From Bryobacteraceae bacterium (GTDB lineage Bacteria > Acidobacteriota > Terriglobia > Bryobacterales > Bryobacteraceae), in NCBI GenBank assembly GCA_019187195.1, contig JABAQT010000039.1, positions 1 to 64,000 on the forward strand: a stretch of 64,000 bases of DNA. Direction: 5' to 3'. Under the pieces are notes generated by a model. It worked only from the letters and a program-made list of their open reading frames with translations. It was not told where the DNA came from and did no database searches. The position numbers were made by a program, and so were the translations under genes. Below, piece after piece: positions 35,053 through 44,481 of the stretch (position 1 is the stretch's first letter; every line of letters starts with the position of its first letter).

Positions 35053-36433
35053 CAATATTCCCCGCCCACCGGCCGGCCGCCCAGCCGTGGCTTTTCGTCT
35101 CGCTCTGCTCGCCGGGTTCGGCGGAGTCTTTCTCCTCATGGCGTTCGCCGGCATCGACTCCCTGCGCATCGTCCACCGTATAGAAGCGAGCAACATCAAG
35201 AGCGATCAGGAGTTCCTCAAGCGAAACGACACTCTCGAACGCATCCGCGCCGATTTCTACCTTTCCGGCAGCTATGTGCGCGACTATCTGCTCGACCCCG
35301 ACGCCGCCTCGGCCGAAGCCCATCTGCACAGCCTGAAACAGTTGCGGACAAGGATTGAAACGGCTCTCGAGGAATACAGCCTGGGGCTTGCGCCCGACGA
35401 GCGCGCCGCCTTCACCGATCTCAAAGCCAGGTTCGCCACCTATTGGCAATCCATAGACCCCGTGCTCTCCTGGGACTCCCGGCAGCGCCGTACCCGCGGC
35501 TTCCATTTCCTTACCAGGGACCTCGTCCAGCGCCGTATTGAAGTCCTCCGCATCGCCGGCCGCATCGGCGACCTTAACGAACGCCGCCTCCACTCCCAGG
35601 AGCAGAGCGTCTCCGCGCTGTTCCAGTCATTCCGCCAGCGCCTGACTCTCATCCTCGCCACGAACATGGGGCTAGGCGTCCTGCTGGCGGCCGGCACCGT
35701 CTTCTACATCCTCAAGCTCGAAAACGACCTCTGGCGGCGCTATAAAGAGATCCTCCATTTTCACGGCGAACTCGAAAGCCTTTCCGCCCGTCTGCTGCGC
35801 GCCCAGGAGGAAGAACGCCGCTCGATCGCGCGCGAACTCCATGACGAGATCGGACAATCCCTGACGGCGCTGCTCATCGATGCCGGCAACGCCTCCGCCC
35901 TCGTGCAACCCGGCCAGGAGGATCTGCGCGCCAGGCTCGCCTCCATTCGTAAACTGGCCGAGGGCAGCGTCGCCTCGGTGCGCAACATGTCCCTCCTGCT
36001 GCGCCCCTCGATGCTCGATGACTTCGGCCTCATTCCCGCTCTCCACTGGCAAGCCCGCGAGATGTCCCGCCGCACCGGCGTGCGCGTCGAACTCTCCGCT
36101 GACGACGCCCCCGATTCCTTCTCCGACGAGCATAAGACCTGCGTCTACCGCGTTGTGCAGGAAGCTCTGCACAACTGCGCCCGCCATGCCCACGCCACGC
36201 ACGTCCGCATTGTCGCCCGCCAGGAGCCCACCCGCCTTCTCCTGGTGATCCAGGACAATGGAAAGGGCTTCGATCCACGTCACGTGCGCGGCCTCGGCCT
36301 GCTCGGCATGGAAGAGCGTGTGCGTTACCTCGGCGGCAACTTCCATCTCGAATCCGAACCCGGGCGCGGCACCCTCATCAAGGTCGAACTTCCCCTTGTC
36401 GATATGAGCGAGCCGCCCATGAAGCCCGCCTGA
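35024..36433 (+). CDS. NarX-type sensor histidine kinase (HisKA_3)
   Basis: 469 aa. Two membrane helices (about 24-46 and 208-230) bracket a helical periplasmic sensor of about 160 residues. The dimerisation domain has the phospho-acceptor H273 in RSIARELHDEIGQSL, the HisKA_3 signature, then an HATPase domain with DNGKGFD and GLGLLGMEER. It pairs with the NarL-type regulator 87 bp downstream and is preceded by the overlapping pseudo-receiver gene. Confidence 0.94.
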   Translation: MEPTERKVHNNIPRPPAGRPAVAFRLALLAGFGGVFLLMAFAGIDSLRIVHRIEASNIKSDQEFLKRNDTLERIRADFYLSGSYVRDYLLDPDAASAEAHLHSLKQLRTRIETALEEYSLGLAPDERAAFTDLKARFATYWQSIDPVLSWDSRQRRTRGFHFLTRDLVQRRIEVLRIAGRIGDLNERRLHSQEQSVSALFQSFRQRLTLILATNMGLGVLLAAGTVFYILKLENDLWRRYKEILHFHGELESLSARLLRAQEEERRSIARELHDEIGQSLTALLIDAGNASALVQPGQEDLRARLASIRKLAEGSVASVRNMSLLLRPSMLDDFGLIPALHWQAREMSRRTGVRVELSADDAPDSFSDEHKTCVYRVVQEALHNCARHAHATHVRIVARQEPTRLLLVIQDNGKGFDPRHVRGLGLLGMEERVRYLGGNFHLESEPGRGTLIKVELPLVDMSEPPMKPA

Positions 36434-36520
36434 GTTGCCTCACCAACTCTTCTCTTTGTCCACCCGCCGCCCGCCGCACTCGCCGCGGTAGGCTGGTAAC
36501 AGGAAACCCCATTCAGTTCC

Positions 36521-37171
36521 ATGAGCGTAATTCGAATCCTCGTGGCCGATGATCACACCGTCATGCGCACCGGCCTCTGTCTGCTGCTCGAGCGGCAATC
36601 CGGTTTTGAAGTCGCCGGGCAGGCCGATGACGGACGCAAGACGGTTGACCTCGCCGGCCGCCTCATGCCCGATGTGGTCGTGATGGACATCGCCATGCCC
36701 CACCTCAACGGAATTGAAGCCACCCGGCAGATCGTTTCGCGCCACCCGCAAACCTCCGTGGTCATCCTCAGCATGCACTCCGACGAGAGCTACGTCCTGC
36801 GCGCCCTCAAAGCCGGAGCCCGCGCCTACCTCCTCAAGGACTCCGCCGAAACCGATCTCATTCAGGCCATCCACGCTGTCGTCGCCGGCAAGTCTTTCTT
36901 CAGTCCCGGCATCAGCCGTATGCTTCTCGAAGATTACATCCGCCAGGTACAGCAGAAGGGAGTCGAGGACAGCTACGAACTCCTGACCACACGAGAAAGG
37001 GAGATCCTTCAACTCCTCGCCGAGGGCAAGTCAAACAAGGAAGTCTCCTCGATGCTCAACCTCAGTCTCTATACCGTCGAAACCCACCGCACCCACATTC
37101 TTCAGAAACTCAACCTGCACAGCGTCCCGGAACTCATCCTCTATGCCGTGCGCAAGGGAATCATTTCCTGA
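36521..37171 (+). CDS. NarL/LuxR-family response regulator
   Basis: 216 aa. Receiver residues 1-120 with acidic pair D10/D11, phospho-accepting D56 in VVMDIAMP, and conserved Lys in LLKDSAE. The C-terminal LuxR-type helix-turn-helix is LTTREREILQLLAEGKSNKE...VETHRTHILQKL. It is the likely DNA-binding output of the kinase upstream. The target genes cannot be read. Confidence 0.95.
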   Translation: MSVIRILVADDHTVMRTGLCLLLERQSGFEVAGQADDGRKTVDLAGRLMPDVVVMDIAMPHLNGIEATRQIVSRHPQTSVVILSMHSDESYVLRALKAGARAYLLKDSAETDLIQAIHAVVAGKSFFSPGISRMLLEDYIRQVQQKGVEDSYELLTTREREILQLLAEGKSNKEVSSMLNLSLYTVETHRTHILQKLNLHSVPELILYAVRKGIIS

Positions 37172-37185
37172 TCGTTCCCCCCCGG

Positions 37186-38016
37186 TCAACGGCCGTCGTA
37201 GCCCTTCACTCTCCGGATCCAGATGTTGCGGTATCTCACCTTGTGATGATGGTTCTGCAGCAGCAGGGGTTCTTCGGGCGCGTGCGGAGAATACACGGCG
37301 ACCTTCGCATGAACGACGTGCCCCAGAATCTCCTTGTGATGCTGCACCAGAACGCCGTTATGCACCACCGTCACATATGCCGGTTTCACCACCATGCCGG
37401 CGGCGAAAACCGGAGCTTCGAAAAAGATGTCGTAGCTTTGCCACTCCCCCGGCTTCCGTGAGGCGTTCACCAGCGGCGGCCACTGCCCGTAGATGGACCC
37501 CGCCTGCCCGTCCGCGTAGGTCACGTTCGTGAACGATTCGAGCACCTGGATCTCATAGGCGCTCATCAGCATCACGCCGCTGTTGCCCGCGCTCTGGCCT
37601 TTGCCCGTCTCCCCCGCCGGGATCATCCATTCCACGTGCAACTGGCAGTCGCCGAACTTGTCCCGCGTGACAAGATCTCCCCCTCTTGGATCCACCTCGA
37701 AATATCCGTCCGCCACCCTCCATGTCGAGACCGGGCTCTTCTCCTTCGGCGCCGTCATTCTCCACTTCGAAAGATCCTTGCCGTCAAACAGCACCACCGC
37801 GTCCGATGGCGGCGCGCCTGGAACATTGCCCGGCGTCACCTTCGGCGGGTGGGGACGCGAGATGTCATGCACCCGCCAGGGTTGTCCGGGAAGGAATGGG
37901 GTGTTGTCGTACCCCAGCGAGTGGTCCACGTTGGGCTTGGCCGCCTGTCCGAAAAGGACACCGGAACCCGGCAGTGAGAGTGCCGCCGTGAGAACGAAGA
38001 GTGTTCGGAGCGTCAT
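37186..38016 (-). CDS. DUF1080 protein (3-keto-disaccharide hydrolase family), exported
   Basis: 276 aa from the ATG at 38016, giving a signal peptide (MTLRTLFVLTAALSLPGSGVLFGQ). The concanavalin-like lectin fold of DUF1080 is seen in VVLFDGKDLSKWRM, CQLHVEWMIP, GNSGVMLMSAYEIQVLES and VRYRNIWIRRV. Some members hydrolyse 3-keto sugars; others only bind glycans. A second member lies at 54080. The gene is convergent with the response regulator. Confidence 0.9.
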   Translation of the reverse strand: MTLRTLFVLTAALSLPGSGVLFGQAAKPNVDHSLGYDNTPFLPGQPWRVHDISRPHPPKVTPGNVPGAPPSDAVVLFDGKDLSKWRMTAPKEKSPVSTWRVADGYFEVDPRGGDLVTRDKFGDCQLHVEWMIPAGETGKGQSAGNSGVMLMSAYEIQVLESFTNVTYADGQAGSIYGQWPPLVNASRKPGEWQSYDIFFEAPVFAAGMVVKPAYVTVVHNGVLVQHHKEILGHVVHAKVAVYSPHAPEEPLLLQNHHHKVRYRNIWIRRVKGYDGR

Positions 38017-38149
38017 GGTGCGAGGAACCAAGCCACATTATTTCAATGCTTGCGCCCGCGCCGCAATCCCCGCCGCTTCTTCTCTTCCCGCGCTTCCAGT
38101 CCTTGACCACGGCACTCCCGGCAGTGTACGCTCAGCTTTCAAAGTCCAT

Positions 38150-39172
38150 ATGATCCTTCCAACCACTTACTGGGCCGCCTTGCTGTTGTCCATCCTCTCC
38201 ATGATCTGCTGGGGCTCCTGGGCCAACACATTCAAGATGTCCGGCCCCAAGTGGCGCTTTGAACTCTTCTATTTCGACTACGCCTTCGGCGTGCTCCTCG
38301 CGGCCTTCGCGGCGGCTCTCACCCTTGGCCAGTTTGGAACGGAGCTGTCCTTCATCGACAATGTCCAGGTCACCGGCAAGAGACAGATCGCTTACGCTCT
38401 CGTGGCGGGCGGCGTGTTCAATCTCGCCAACATGCTTCTCATGGCCGCCATTGCTCTCGCCGGCATGTCTGTTGCCTTTCCCGTCGCCATCGGCCTTGCC
38501 CTGGTCATCGGAGTCGTCCTCAACTACGTCATCAATCCGCAGGGAAACCCCGCCCTGCTGTTTGGCGGCGTCTGCCTCATTCTTCTGGCCATTCTGTTTG
38601 ATTCGATGGGTTACAGCGCCCACAGCCGCGCGCGGGCGGAAAACACGGGGAAAAAACCCAAGGGATCGGCAAAGGGCATTATCGTCAGCCTTATCAGCGG
38701 CATTCTCATGGGCACGTTTTATCCCCTCGTCGAACTCTCAAAGACCGGAGATATCGGTCTCGGCCCCTACAGCGTCGCCGTCTGCTTCTCGATCGGCGTT
38801 TTTTTCTCGACGTTCATCTTCAATATCTACTTCATGAATCTGCCCGTTCAGGGTAAGCCCGTCGAGTTCGCCCAATATTTCAAGGGCTCCGGGCGCCAGC
38901 ACATGCTGGGCGTGTTCGGCGGAATCATCTGGTGCGCCGGCGCCATTGCCAACTTCACCGCCGCCAGCGCTCCCAAAAGCGTACAGGTGGGCCCGGCCAT
39001 CAGCTACGCTCTCGGCCAGGGCGCAACTCTCGTCAGCGCCCTGTGGGGCCTGCTCTACTGGAAGGAATTTCAGGGAGCCGAACCCAGGGTGAACCTGCTC
39101 CTCGGCATGATGCTGCTGTTCTTTATCGTTGGTCTGGCGCTCATCTCCATCGCCCCGCTTTTCGCTTCCTGA
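38150..39172 (+). CDS. DMT/EamA-type membrane transporter
   Basis: 340 aa with about ten hydrophobic segments from the ATG at 38150; the open frame extends upstream but is antisense to the DUF1080 gene. The sequence SILSMICWGSWANTFKM and the pattern of five-plus-five helices resemble the drug/metabolite transporter superfamily, in the GRP/RhaT-like sugar branch. A sugar or small solute is likely but the substrate is unknown. Confidence 0.8.
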   Translation: MILPTTYWAALLLSILSMICWGSWANTFKMSGPKWRFELFYFDYAFGVLLAAFAAALTLGQFGTELSFIDNVQVTGKRQIAYALVAGGVFNLANMLLMAAIALAGMSVAFPVAIGLALVIGVVLNYVINPQGNPALLFGGVCLILLAILFDSMGYSAHSRARAENTGKKPKGSAKGIIVSLISGILMGTFYPLVELSKTGDIGLGPYSVAVCFSIGVFFSTFIFNIYFMNLPVQGKPVEFAQYFKGSGRQHMLGVFGGIIWCAGAIANFTAASAPKSVQVGPAISYALGQGATLVSALWGLLYWKEFQGAEPRVNLLLGMMLLFFIVGLALISIAPLFAS

Positions 39173-39182
39173 GCGCCGCGTG

Positions 39183-39737
39183 TCAGTATCGCTTCATGAA
39201 CGATTGAAATCCGCCGCTATCGAGGCTCCTCTTCATGCTCTCCGCATCGGCGGGATCCATCACCGGCCCCACCAGCACACGCCTCAGGTTTCCCGACTGC
39301 GCCGAGGCGGTTCGCGCCCTGAATCCATGCTTCGTCAGGTATTCCACGAAAACGGCGGCAATGCCCCGGTCAACCACTCCGACCTGCCAGTATGCTTCCC
39401 CTTGGGTTGGTTCGGCGGGTTCGGTCCCCGTTGCCGCGAACGGCGCCGGCGGAGCAACCACCGGCTTCGAACGCACCGGCAGCGTCTCGGCATGAGCTTC
39501 CATCGGTCCCGGCGCTCTCGCCGCCTCATGCGAGGCCGGCTGTACGGGGTCGACAAAAATGGCGGCGGCCGCTTCCGGCTTCTCCTGCTCCTTCAACTGC
39601 GCGGCCGTGATCGAGCGGCCGCAAACATAGGCAAGCGTCGAGACCAGCCCCATCACCACCAGACACATGCAGCAAACAGCGATCAGTTGCCTCTGCCCGA
39701 GGACAATCGCCAGTTGATCATCGTGGGTTTGCGTCAT
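39183..39737 (-). CDS. SPOR-domain membrane protein
   Basis: 184 aa. A single membrane helix at about 17-39, a Pro/Ala-rich linker, and a C-terminal SPOR domain (about 115-184; YWQVGVVDRGIAAVFVEYL and RRVLVGPVMDPADAESMKR). SPOR domains bind denuded peptidoglycan at division sites. The rest has no enzymatic motif. Convergent with the DMT transporter. Confidence 0.85.
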   Translation of the reverse strand: MTQTHDDQLAIVLGQRQLIAVCCMCLVVMGLVSTLAYVCGRSITAAQLKEQEKPEAAAAIFVDPVQPASHEAARAPGPMEAHAETLPVRSKPVVAPPAPFAATGTEPAEPTQGEAYWQVGVVDRGIAAVFVEYLTKHGFRARTASAQSGNLRRVLVGPVMDPADAESMKRSLDSGGFQSFMKRY

Positions 39738-39854
39738 GAACTCCAGGATCGGCGGAACTAAGAAAAACCATTAGGGTCCGCTAAGGAAAATCCTCAGCCG
39801 AATCGCCCCCTTCACCAATACAGTTTTCCGGGCATTCTTCCGATCTCCACTCCG

Positions 39855-40733
39855 GTGCCAGACTTTCGTCAGTTACGCCTGGAATCCCTCCGCGCCTCCC
39901 AAAACAGCGACGGCGGATGGGGCTATCTGCCCGCCCGTCAATCCTGGCTCGAACCCACCTGTTACGCCCTGCTCGCTCTCTACCAGGACCCGGCCTCCCA
40001 GCCGGCCTGGGACCGCGGTTGGAGCCTGCTCCGCTCCTGGCAGCTCCCCGGCGGCGGTTGGCGCCCGGCGGCTGCCGTGCAGGCTCCCTCCTGGGCCACC
40101 GCACTTTGCGTCACTCTTCATTGCGTCCGAGAAACCTTCGATTCTTCCTTTGAACGTGGCCTCCAATGGCTCGCCGGGTCGATAGGCTCCGAGGGCGGAT
40201 TGTTCGAGCGGGCCGTGAACGCCGTTTGGAAACTTCCCGTGGAATACGACCGCCGCTGGAAAGGCTGGCCATGGAGTCCGCATGCCGCCAGTTGGGTCGA
40301 GCCCACCGCCCACTCCCTGCTTGCGCTGAAGAAAGCCTCCCGCATAGTTTCCACCGGCGCCGTCGCCCTGCGGATTGACGAAGGCGAGCGGATGCTGCTC
40401 GACCGGCGCACGAACGACGGAGGTTGGAATCACGGCAATCGCCGCGTCTACAATGTGGATCTGCCCTCTTACCCGGAGACCACCGGGATTGCCCTCACCG
40501 GCCTCCAGGGATGCACCCGGGATAGTCTCGACCGCTCCCTCGATCTTGCTCAAAAATACTGGGACGAGACAAGCTCCCCGCTCGCCAGAGCCTGGCTCGC
40601 CATCAGCCTCCGCAACTACGGCAGGAATCTGCCCGCTCCGGATCCGGCTCCCCCCATAAGCGACGTGATGGTAACCGCTCTCGAGGCTCTCGCCTGTCCC
40701 GATGGAGGCCACCAATGGCTCAGGGTCGCCTGA
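39855..40733 (+). CDS. Alpha/alpha-toroid protein with prenyltransferase/squalene-cyclase repeats
   Basis: 292 aa, GTG start at 39855. At least three QW-type repeats are visible (SLRASQNSDGGWGYL, LRSWQLPGGGWRP, MLLDRRTNDGGWNHG). The family includes squalene-hopene cyclases and protein prenyltransferases, but the protein is half the length of a cyclase and has no DxDD motif, so it is probably not a cyclase. No signal is seen. It overlaps the DUF362 gene by 19 nt, which suggests a shared task. Confidence 0.8.
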   Translation: MPDFRQLRLESLRASQNSDGGWGYLPARQSWLEPTCYALLALYQDPASQPAWDRGWSLLRSWQLPGGGWRPAAAVQAPSWATALCVTLHCVRETFDSSFERGLQWLAGSIGSEGGLFERAVNAVWKLPVEYDRRWKGWPWSPHAASWVEPTAHSLLALKKASRIVSTGAVALRIDEGERMLLDRRTNDGGWNHGNRRVYNVDLPSYPETTGIALTGLQGCTRDSLDRSLDLAQKYWDETSSPLARAWLAISLRNYGRNLPAPDPAPPISDVMVTALEALACPDGGHQWLRVA

Positions 40734-41683
40734 AATTCCCGCGTCGCCGCTTCCTCCCCCTCGCCGGGGCCGCCCTCCTCGACGGATGCGCTTCCCCGCC
40801 TCAGCCAAAGGAGCCGCCCGGCACCTCCGCCGTCTTCGTAGCCAAAGCCTCCTCTTACTCACGGGAACTCGCGGCCATTGTCGAAACCGGCATCAAGGCA
40901 TGCGGCCTCTCCGTCCGCGGAAAGAGCATTCTCCTCAAGCCCAACCTCGTCGAATTCGACTCCGCCACCACCATCAACACCAACGTCGCCCTCCTTGCCG
41001 CCGCCGTCGAAACCTTCCACAAAATGGGAGCGGCCCAGGTGCGGGTTGGTGAGGGGCCCGGCCACCGGCGTGATACCCTGTTCCTCGCCAGCGAGGCCGA
41101 TTACCGCAAAGGCCTCGACCGCTTCGACCATCTCTTCGTGGACCTCAACCGCGACGATATCGCGCCGGTTCCCGACTTCGCCGGCCAACCCGAATTCTTT
41201 TTCCCGAAATCCGCCCTCGCCGCCGATCTCATCGTTTCGATGCCCAAAATGAAGACGCACCACTGGACCGGAGCCACTCTCTCCATGAAGAACTTCTTCG
41301 GCCTCGTCCCCGGAGCCGTTTACGGCTGGCCCAAGAACGTTCTTCATCAACTTGGGATCGCGAATTCGATCGTTGCTCTCCATCGCGTCTTCCGCAACAC
41401 CTTCGCCATCGTCGACGGCATCGTCGGCATGGAAGGGAATGGGCCGATTCAGGGCTCCCCCAAAAACGCCGGCGTCATTGTCATGGGGGGAGATCTGCCC
41501 GCCGTCGACGCCACCTGTTGCCGCATCATGGGAATCGACCCCTCAAAACTCGAATATCTTCAGTTGGCCCGTGAACTGGGGCACATCGATTCCTCGAGAA
41601 TCGAACAGCGCGGCGAAACCATCGCCTCCGTCCGGACGCCCTTCCGCCTGATCGAGGCTTTCCGCAATGTCCGCCTCGCGTAA
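40715..41683 (+). CDS. DUF362 protein, Tat-exported lipoprotein
   Basis: 322 aa. The start has RRR followed by FLPLAGAALLDGC: a Tat-type signal ending in a lipobox-like LDGC (Cys25). The DUF362 core is seen in SILLKPNLVEF, VRVGEGPGHRRDT, VSMPKMKTHHWTGATLSMKNFFG and GIVGMEGNGPIQG. The biochemical role of DUF362 is not established. It overlaps both the toroid gene and the glycosyltransferase gene. Confidence 0.88.
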   Translation: MAQGRLKFPRRRFLPLAGAALLDGCASPPQPKEPPGTSAVFVAKASSYSRELAAIVETGIKACGLSVRGKSILLKPNLVEFDSATTINTNVALLAAAVETFHKMGAAQVRVGEGPGHRRDTLFLASEADYRKGLDRFDHLFVDLNRDDIAPVPDFAGQPEFFFPKSALAADLIVSMPKMKTHHWTGATLSMKNFFGLVPGAVYGWPKNVLHQLGIANSIVALHRVFRNTFAIVDGIVGMEGNGPIQGSPKNAGVIVMGGDLPAVDATCCRIMGIDPSKLEYLQLARELGHIDSSRIEQRGETIASVRTPFRLIEAFRNVRLA

Positions 41684-43238
41684 CACGCTCTTCGCGGCGG
41701 CCGCCGCCGCTCTCCTCGCCGCCTACTTTATCGCCTGGCGCGCTCCCGCCGCGGGCACCTATCACGACGACGGCATCTACATGGTGACCGCCAAGGCACT
41801 GGCCGAAGGCAAAGGCTATCGCATTATCAGCCTCCCCGGCGAAGTCCCTCAAACCAAGTACCCCGTCCTGTTTCCCCTCCTGCTCTCCACAATCTGGAGG
41901 CTGGCGCCGGATTTTCCTTCGAACGTGCCGGTCCTCAAGCTTCTTCCGCTCACCGCAGCGTTCGCTTGGTTCGTCCTCTCCTGGTTGTTGTTGCGCCAGG
42001 AGGGCGCCTCCCCCCCGCTCGCCTCATCCATTTGCCTGCTCACCGCCGGCTCGGCCTGGGTGGTCTACATGAGCAACGCCATGCTGTCGGAAACTCTCTT
42101 CGCCGCGCTCACCACTTCGTCACTGCTCTTTCTGCGCCGCGCCGAACAGCGGCCCGGCTGGCGGGACGCGGTCATCGGCGCTGTTCTAGCCTCGCTCGCC
42201 TTCCACACCCGCGGCGCCGGCGTCGCGCTGCTCGTGGCCGCCCCCGCGTTCTACGCCTGGAAGCGCCTCTATCGCCAGGCGCTGTTGTTTTCCGCCATTG
42301 CCGCCCTCTTCTGCATCCCCTGGCTTGTCTGGGTCGCCTCCCACTCCTCGGTCCCGGCCGCGGGTGCTGCCTACTACTCCAACGCCAACTACCAGGGCTG
42401 GAACATTGTGCTGAACTTCACCTGGCCTCAGAAGCTGCACATCCTCCTCGAGAATGCGCTCATGGTGTTTCTAGCTCCCGGACTTCTTGCCGGACTACCC
42501 GCGAGCCCTGCCTTTCTCATCCCCGCCGCGCTGGCCGGCGCCGTGATCTTCGCGGGGCTACTCCGCGGGGAGCGCTCCGTCCTGACCGCTTTCCTTGCCG
42601 CCTACATCGCGCTCATCCTGGCCTGGGCCTGGAGTCCCATGCGGTTCCTCGTCCCGCTCCTGCCGCTGCTCTACTGGTATGGGTGGAGGCGGGTGTCGGG
42701 CGGAAGGGTTACGGCAGGCATCTGTGCCGCTCTCGCATGCCTCACCTGCGCGATCTCTCTCGGCCGTGCATCCGTCCACACCATCCGCCTCGGCGATCCG
42801 CAACCGAACCTCCGCGCCTCCGACGGCTGGTATCCTCTCGCCGCCCTCCTCGATTGGACGAAGATCCACACTCCGCCAACGGCCGTCCTTGCCGGAAACC
42901 TCGATCCGCTTTATTACCTATACACAGGCCGCAAGGCCGTACGCAGTTTCTCCGCCGAGCCCTACTCTCTCATCTATTCTCATTCCGCATACCCTATCGG
43001 CGCCCCGCGCCAGCTTCTTCACAATCTTCAGGCCGCCCGCGCTTCCTTCTGGATCCGTACTCCCAACTCCACCTTCCTCGAAGGGAAGCACCTCGAGCAG
43101 GCACAACTCGAACTGAGCCGGGAATATCCCGCCACGCTACGCCCGCTCTCCCCGCCGGTTCCGTCAACCCATGGCATCTACGCCGTTCAGGAACTCCAAG
43201 CCGTCCGCCGGAAGTGCTCTCCCTGTGAATTCCCCTAA
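41667..43238 (+). CDS. ArnT/GT39-like membrane glycosyltransferase
   Basis: 523 aa with about ten hydrophobic segments. The first periplasmic loop has the acidic DDGIYMVTAKALAEGKGY typical of GT-C enzymes that use polyprenyl-phosphate sugars. A periplasmic C-terminal domain follows residue 350. It overlaps the DUF362 gene by 17 nt, and the three genes form one coupled unit. The acceptor could be lipid or protein; nothing here tells which. Confidence 0.85.
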   Translation: MSASRNTLFAAAAAALLAAYFIAWRAPAAGTYHDDGIYMVTAKALAEGKGYRIISLPGEVPQTKYPVLFPLLLSTIWRLAPDFPSNVPVLKLLPLTAAFAWFVLSWLLLRQEGASPPLASSICLLTAGSAWVVYMSNAMLSETLFAALTTSSLLFLRRAEQRPGWRDAVIGAVLASLAFHTRGAGVALLVAAPAFYAWKRLYRQALLFSAIAALFCIPWLVWVASHSSVPAAGAAYYSNANYQGWNIVLNFTWPQKLHILLENALMVFLAPGLLAGLPASPAFLIPAALAGAVIFAGLLRGERSVLTAFLAAYIALILAWAWSPMRFLVPLLPLLYWYGWRRVSGGRVTAGICAALACLTCAISLGRASVHTIRLGDPQPNLRASDGWYPLAALLDWTKIHTPPTAVLAGNLDPLYYLYTGRKAVRSFSAEPYSLIYSHSAYPIGAPRQLLHNLQAARASFWIRTPNSTFLEGKHLEQAQLELSREYPATLRPLSPPVPSTHGIYAVQELQAVRRKCSPCEFP

Positions 43239-43347
43239 TACCTTGACGGTTTTCTAGTACTACCAGGAAAAAAGTTTGCCAATTTACACGCTCAAGCATA
43301 CAGAAAGCATCTGCGACCGTCGAATGACTTGGAGAACAGGAGGTTCA

Positions 43348-43542
43348 ATGACCAAACTACTCGACATCGCATGGAAACTGCGCATCTGGAAAGATAAGCG
43401 TGGGCAGGATCTAATCGAATACGCGCTCATGGCCGGCTTCGTCGCCGTCGCCGCGGGCGCAATCATGCCCAATATTTCCGCCAGCATAAGCACCATCTTT
43501 TCCAAAGTCAGTTCCGTGATGACCCAGGCCGCCGCCAGCTAA
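43348..43542 (+). CDS. Flp/Fap type IVb pilin, copy 1
   Basis: 64 aa from the ATG at 43348, with AGGAGG 4 nt upstream. The prepilin site is RG before QDLIEYALMAGF, with Glu at +5 and Tyr at +6 as in Flp pilins, followed by one hydrophobic helix. The protein would be processed by a TadV-like peptidase and assembled by a Tad machine, but no tad genes are in this window. It is nearly identical to the copies at 43792 and 44225. Confidence 0.93.
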   Translation: MTKLLDIAWKLRIWKDKRGQDLIEYALMAGFVAVAAGAIMPNISASISTIFSKVSSVMTQAAAS

Positions 43543-43564
43543 GCAGTTGCCTAAACTAACTCAC

Positions 43565-43600
43565 AAGGCGAAACAGATGAAAGTCTGTCTCGCCTTTTTT
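43565..43600 (+). terminator. Rho-independent terminator after Flp copy 1
   Basis: A 13-bp stem with one mismatch (AAGGCGAAACAGA at 43565-43577 and TCTGTCTCGCCTT at 43584-43596), loop TGAAAG, ending in a T run. Confidence 0.9.
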
Positions 43601-43791
43601 CTGTTCTGGTCCACTTCTTTTCCTCGTTCTGCTTCATTGATTCCCTTGCATTCCTGCTCCTCCAGCAACGGCCTCTAAGGTGGATTTTCCGCGCGCTTAG
43701 CGTGCTTTCGCTGATTCATGGCCCACCATCATTGCTGTTACTCTGAATTACGCTCGATCAACTTAATCCCGAAGCGTGGAGAGGAAACTAC

Positions 43792-43986
43792 ATGAAGCAC
43801 ATTGCTACTCTTGTTTGGAAGCTGCGAATCTGGAAAGATACACGCGGCCAGGATCTCATCGAATACGCGTTGATGGCAGGGTTCGTAGCTGTCGCTGCGG
43901 GCGCTATCATGCCCAATATCTCCGCCAGCATCAGCACTATCTTCTCGAAGATCAGTTCTGTGATGACGGAGGCTGCTGCCAGCTAG
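43792..43986 (+). CDS. Flp/Fap type IVb pilin, copy 2
   Basis: 64 aa from ATG 43792 with GGAGAGGA upstream. Same processing site (RG before QDLIEYALMAGF) and the same tail; it differs from copy 3 mainly in the first residues and in VMTEAAAS against VMTQAAAS. At the DNA level copies 2 and 3 differ mostly at third positions, which points to selection on the protein. Confidence 0.93.
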   Translation: MKHIATLVWKLRIWKDTRGQDLIEYALMAGFVAVAAGAIMPNISASISTIFSKISSVMTEAAAS

Positions 43987-44012
43987 TCGGCTTACAAAAC
44001 CTGTTGGATTCT

Positions 44013-44058
44013 CGAGGGCGGAACGTGGACTTCACCCGTTCCGCCCTCGTTGTGTTTA
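44013..44058 (+). terminator. Rho-independent terminator after Flp copy 2
   Basis: A perfect 13-bp stem, CGAGGGCGGAACG (44013-44025) with its complement at 44037-44049, 11-nt loop, followed by TTGTGTTT. Confidence 0.85.
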
Positions 44059-44224
44059 TGTCCCCGTTCGCGGGAAAGTAATACTCCTCAAACCGCTCCC
44101 GGGTTGCCGTTAGGTGGATTAAACAATCATCTAGGGAGTTCCGCTGATTCTTCCCGCCCCACCCCAATGTTACTGTTATTTCAAAGCTAAACAACACTGC
44201 CCTTTGCAGGGAGAGGTAATCAGC

Positions 44225-44419
44225 ATGAAGAACATTGTGAACCTGGTTTGGAAGCTGCGAATCTGGAAGGATACGCGTGGTCAGGACCTTATCGAATACG
44301 CGTTGATGGCCGGTTTCGTGGCGGTCGCTGCGGGCGCCATCATGCCCAACATTTCCGCCAGCATCAGCACCATCTTCTCGAAGATCTCTTCGGTGATGAC
44401 CCAGGCTGCTGCCAGCTAG
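44225..44419 (+). CDS. Flp/Fap type IVb pilin, copy 3
   Basis: 64 aa from the ATG at 44225 with GGGAGAGG about 7 nt upstream. Identical processing region to copies 1 and 2. The upstream region shares blocks with that of copy 2 (AGGTGGATT and CGCTGATTC at similar spacing), so gene and promoter were duplicated together. Confidence 0.93.
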   Translation: MKNIVNLVWKLRIWKDTRGQDLIEYALMAGFVAVAAGAIMPNISASISTIFSKISSVMTQAAAS

Positions 44420-44481
44420 GCCAGGCCGCAACATCGGGAAGGCGCTGCTGCTTCCTAAAATCGCGCAGGCAGCACGAAATC

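Noticed and set aside
43725..43745. Sigma-54-like site upstream of Flp copy 2 (TGGCCC and TTGCT)
   Set aside because: The distance between the GG and GC elements is two bases too long for a sigma-54 promoter.
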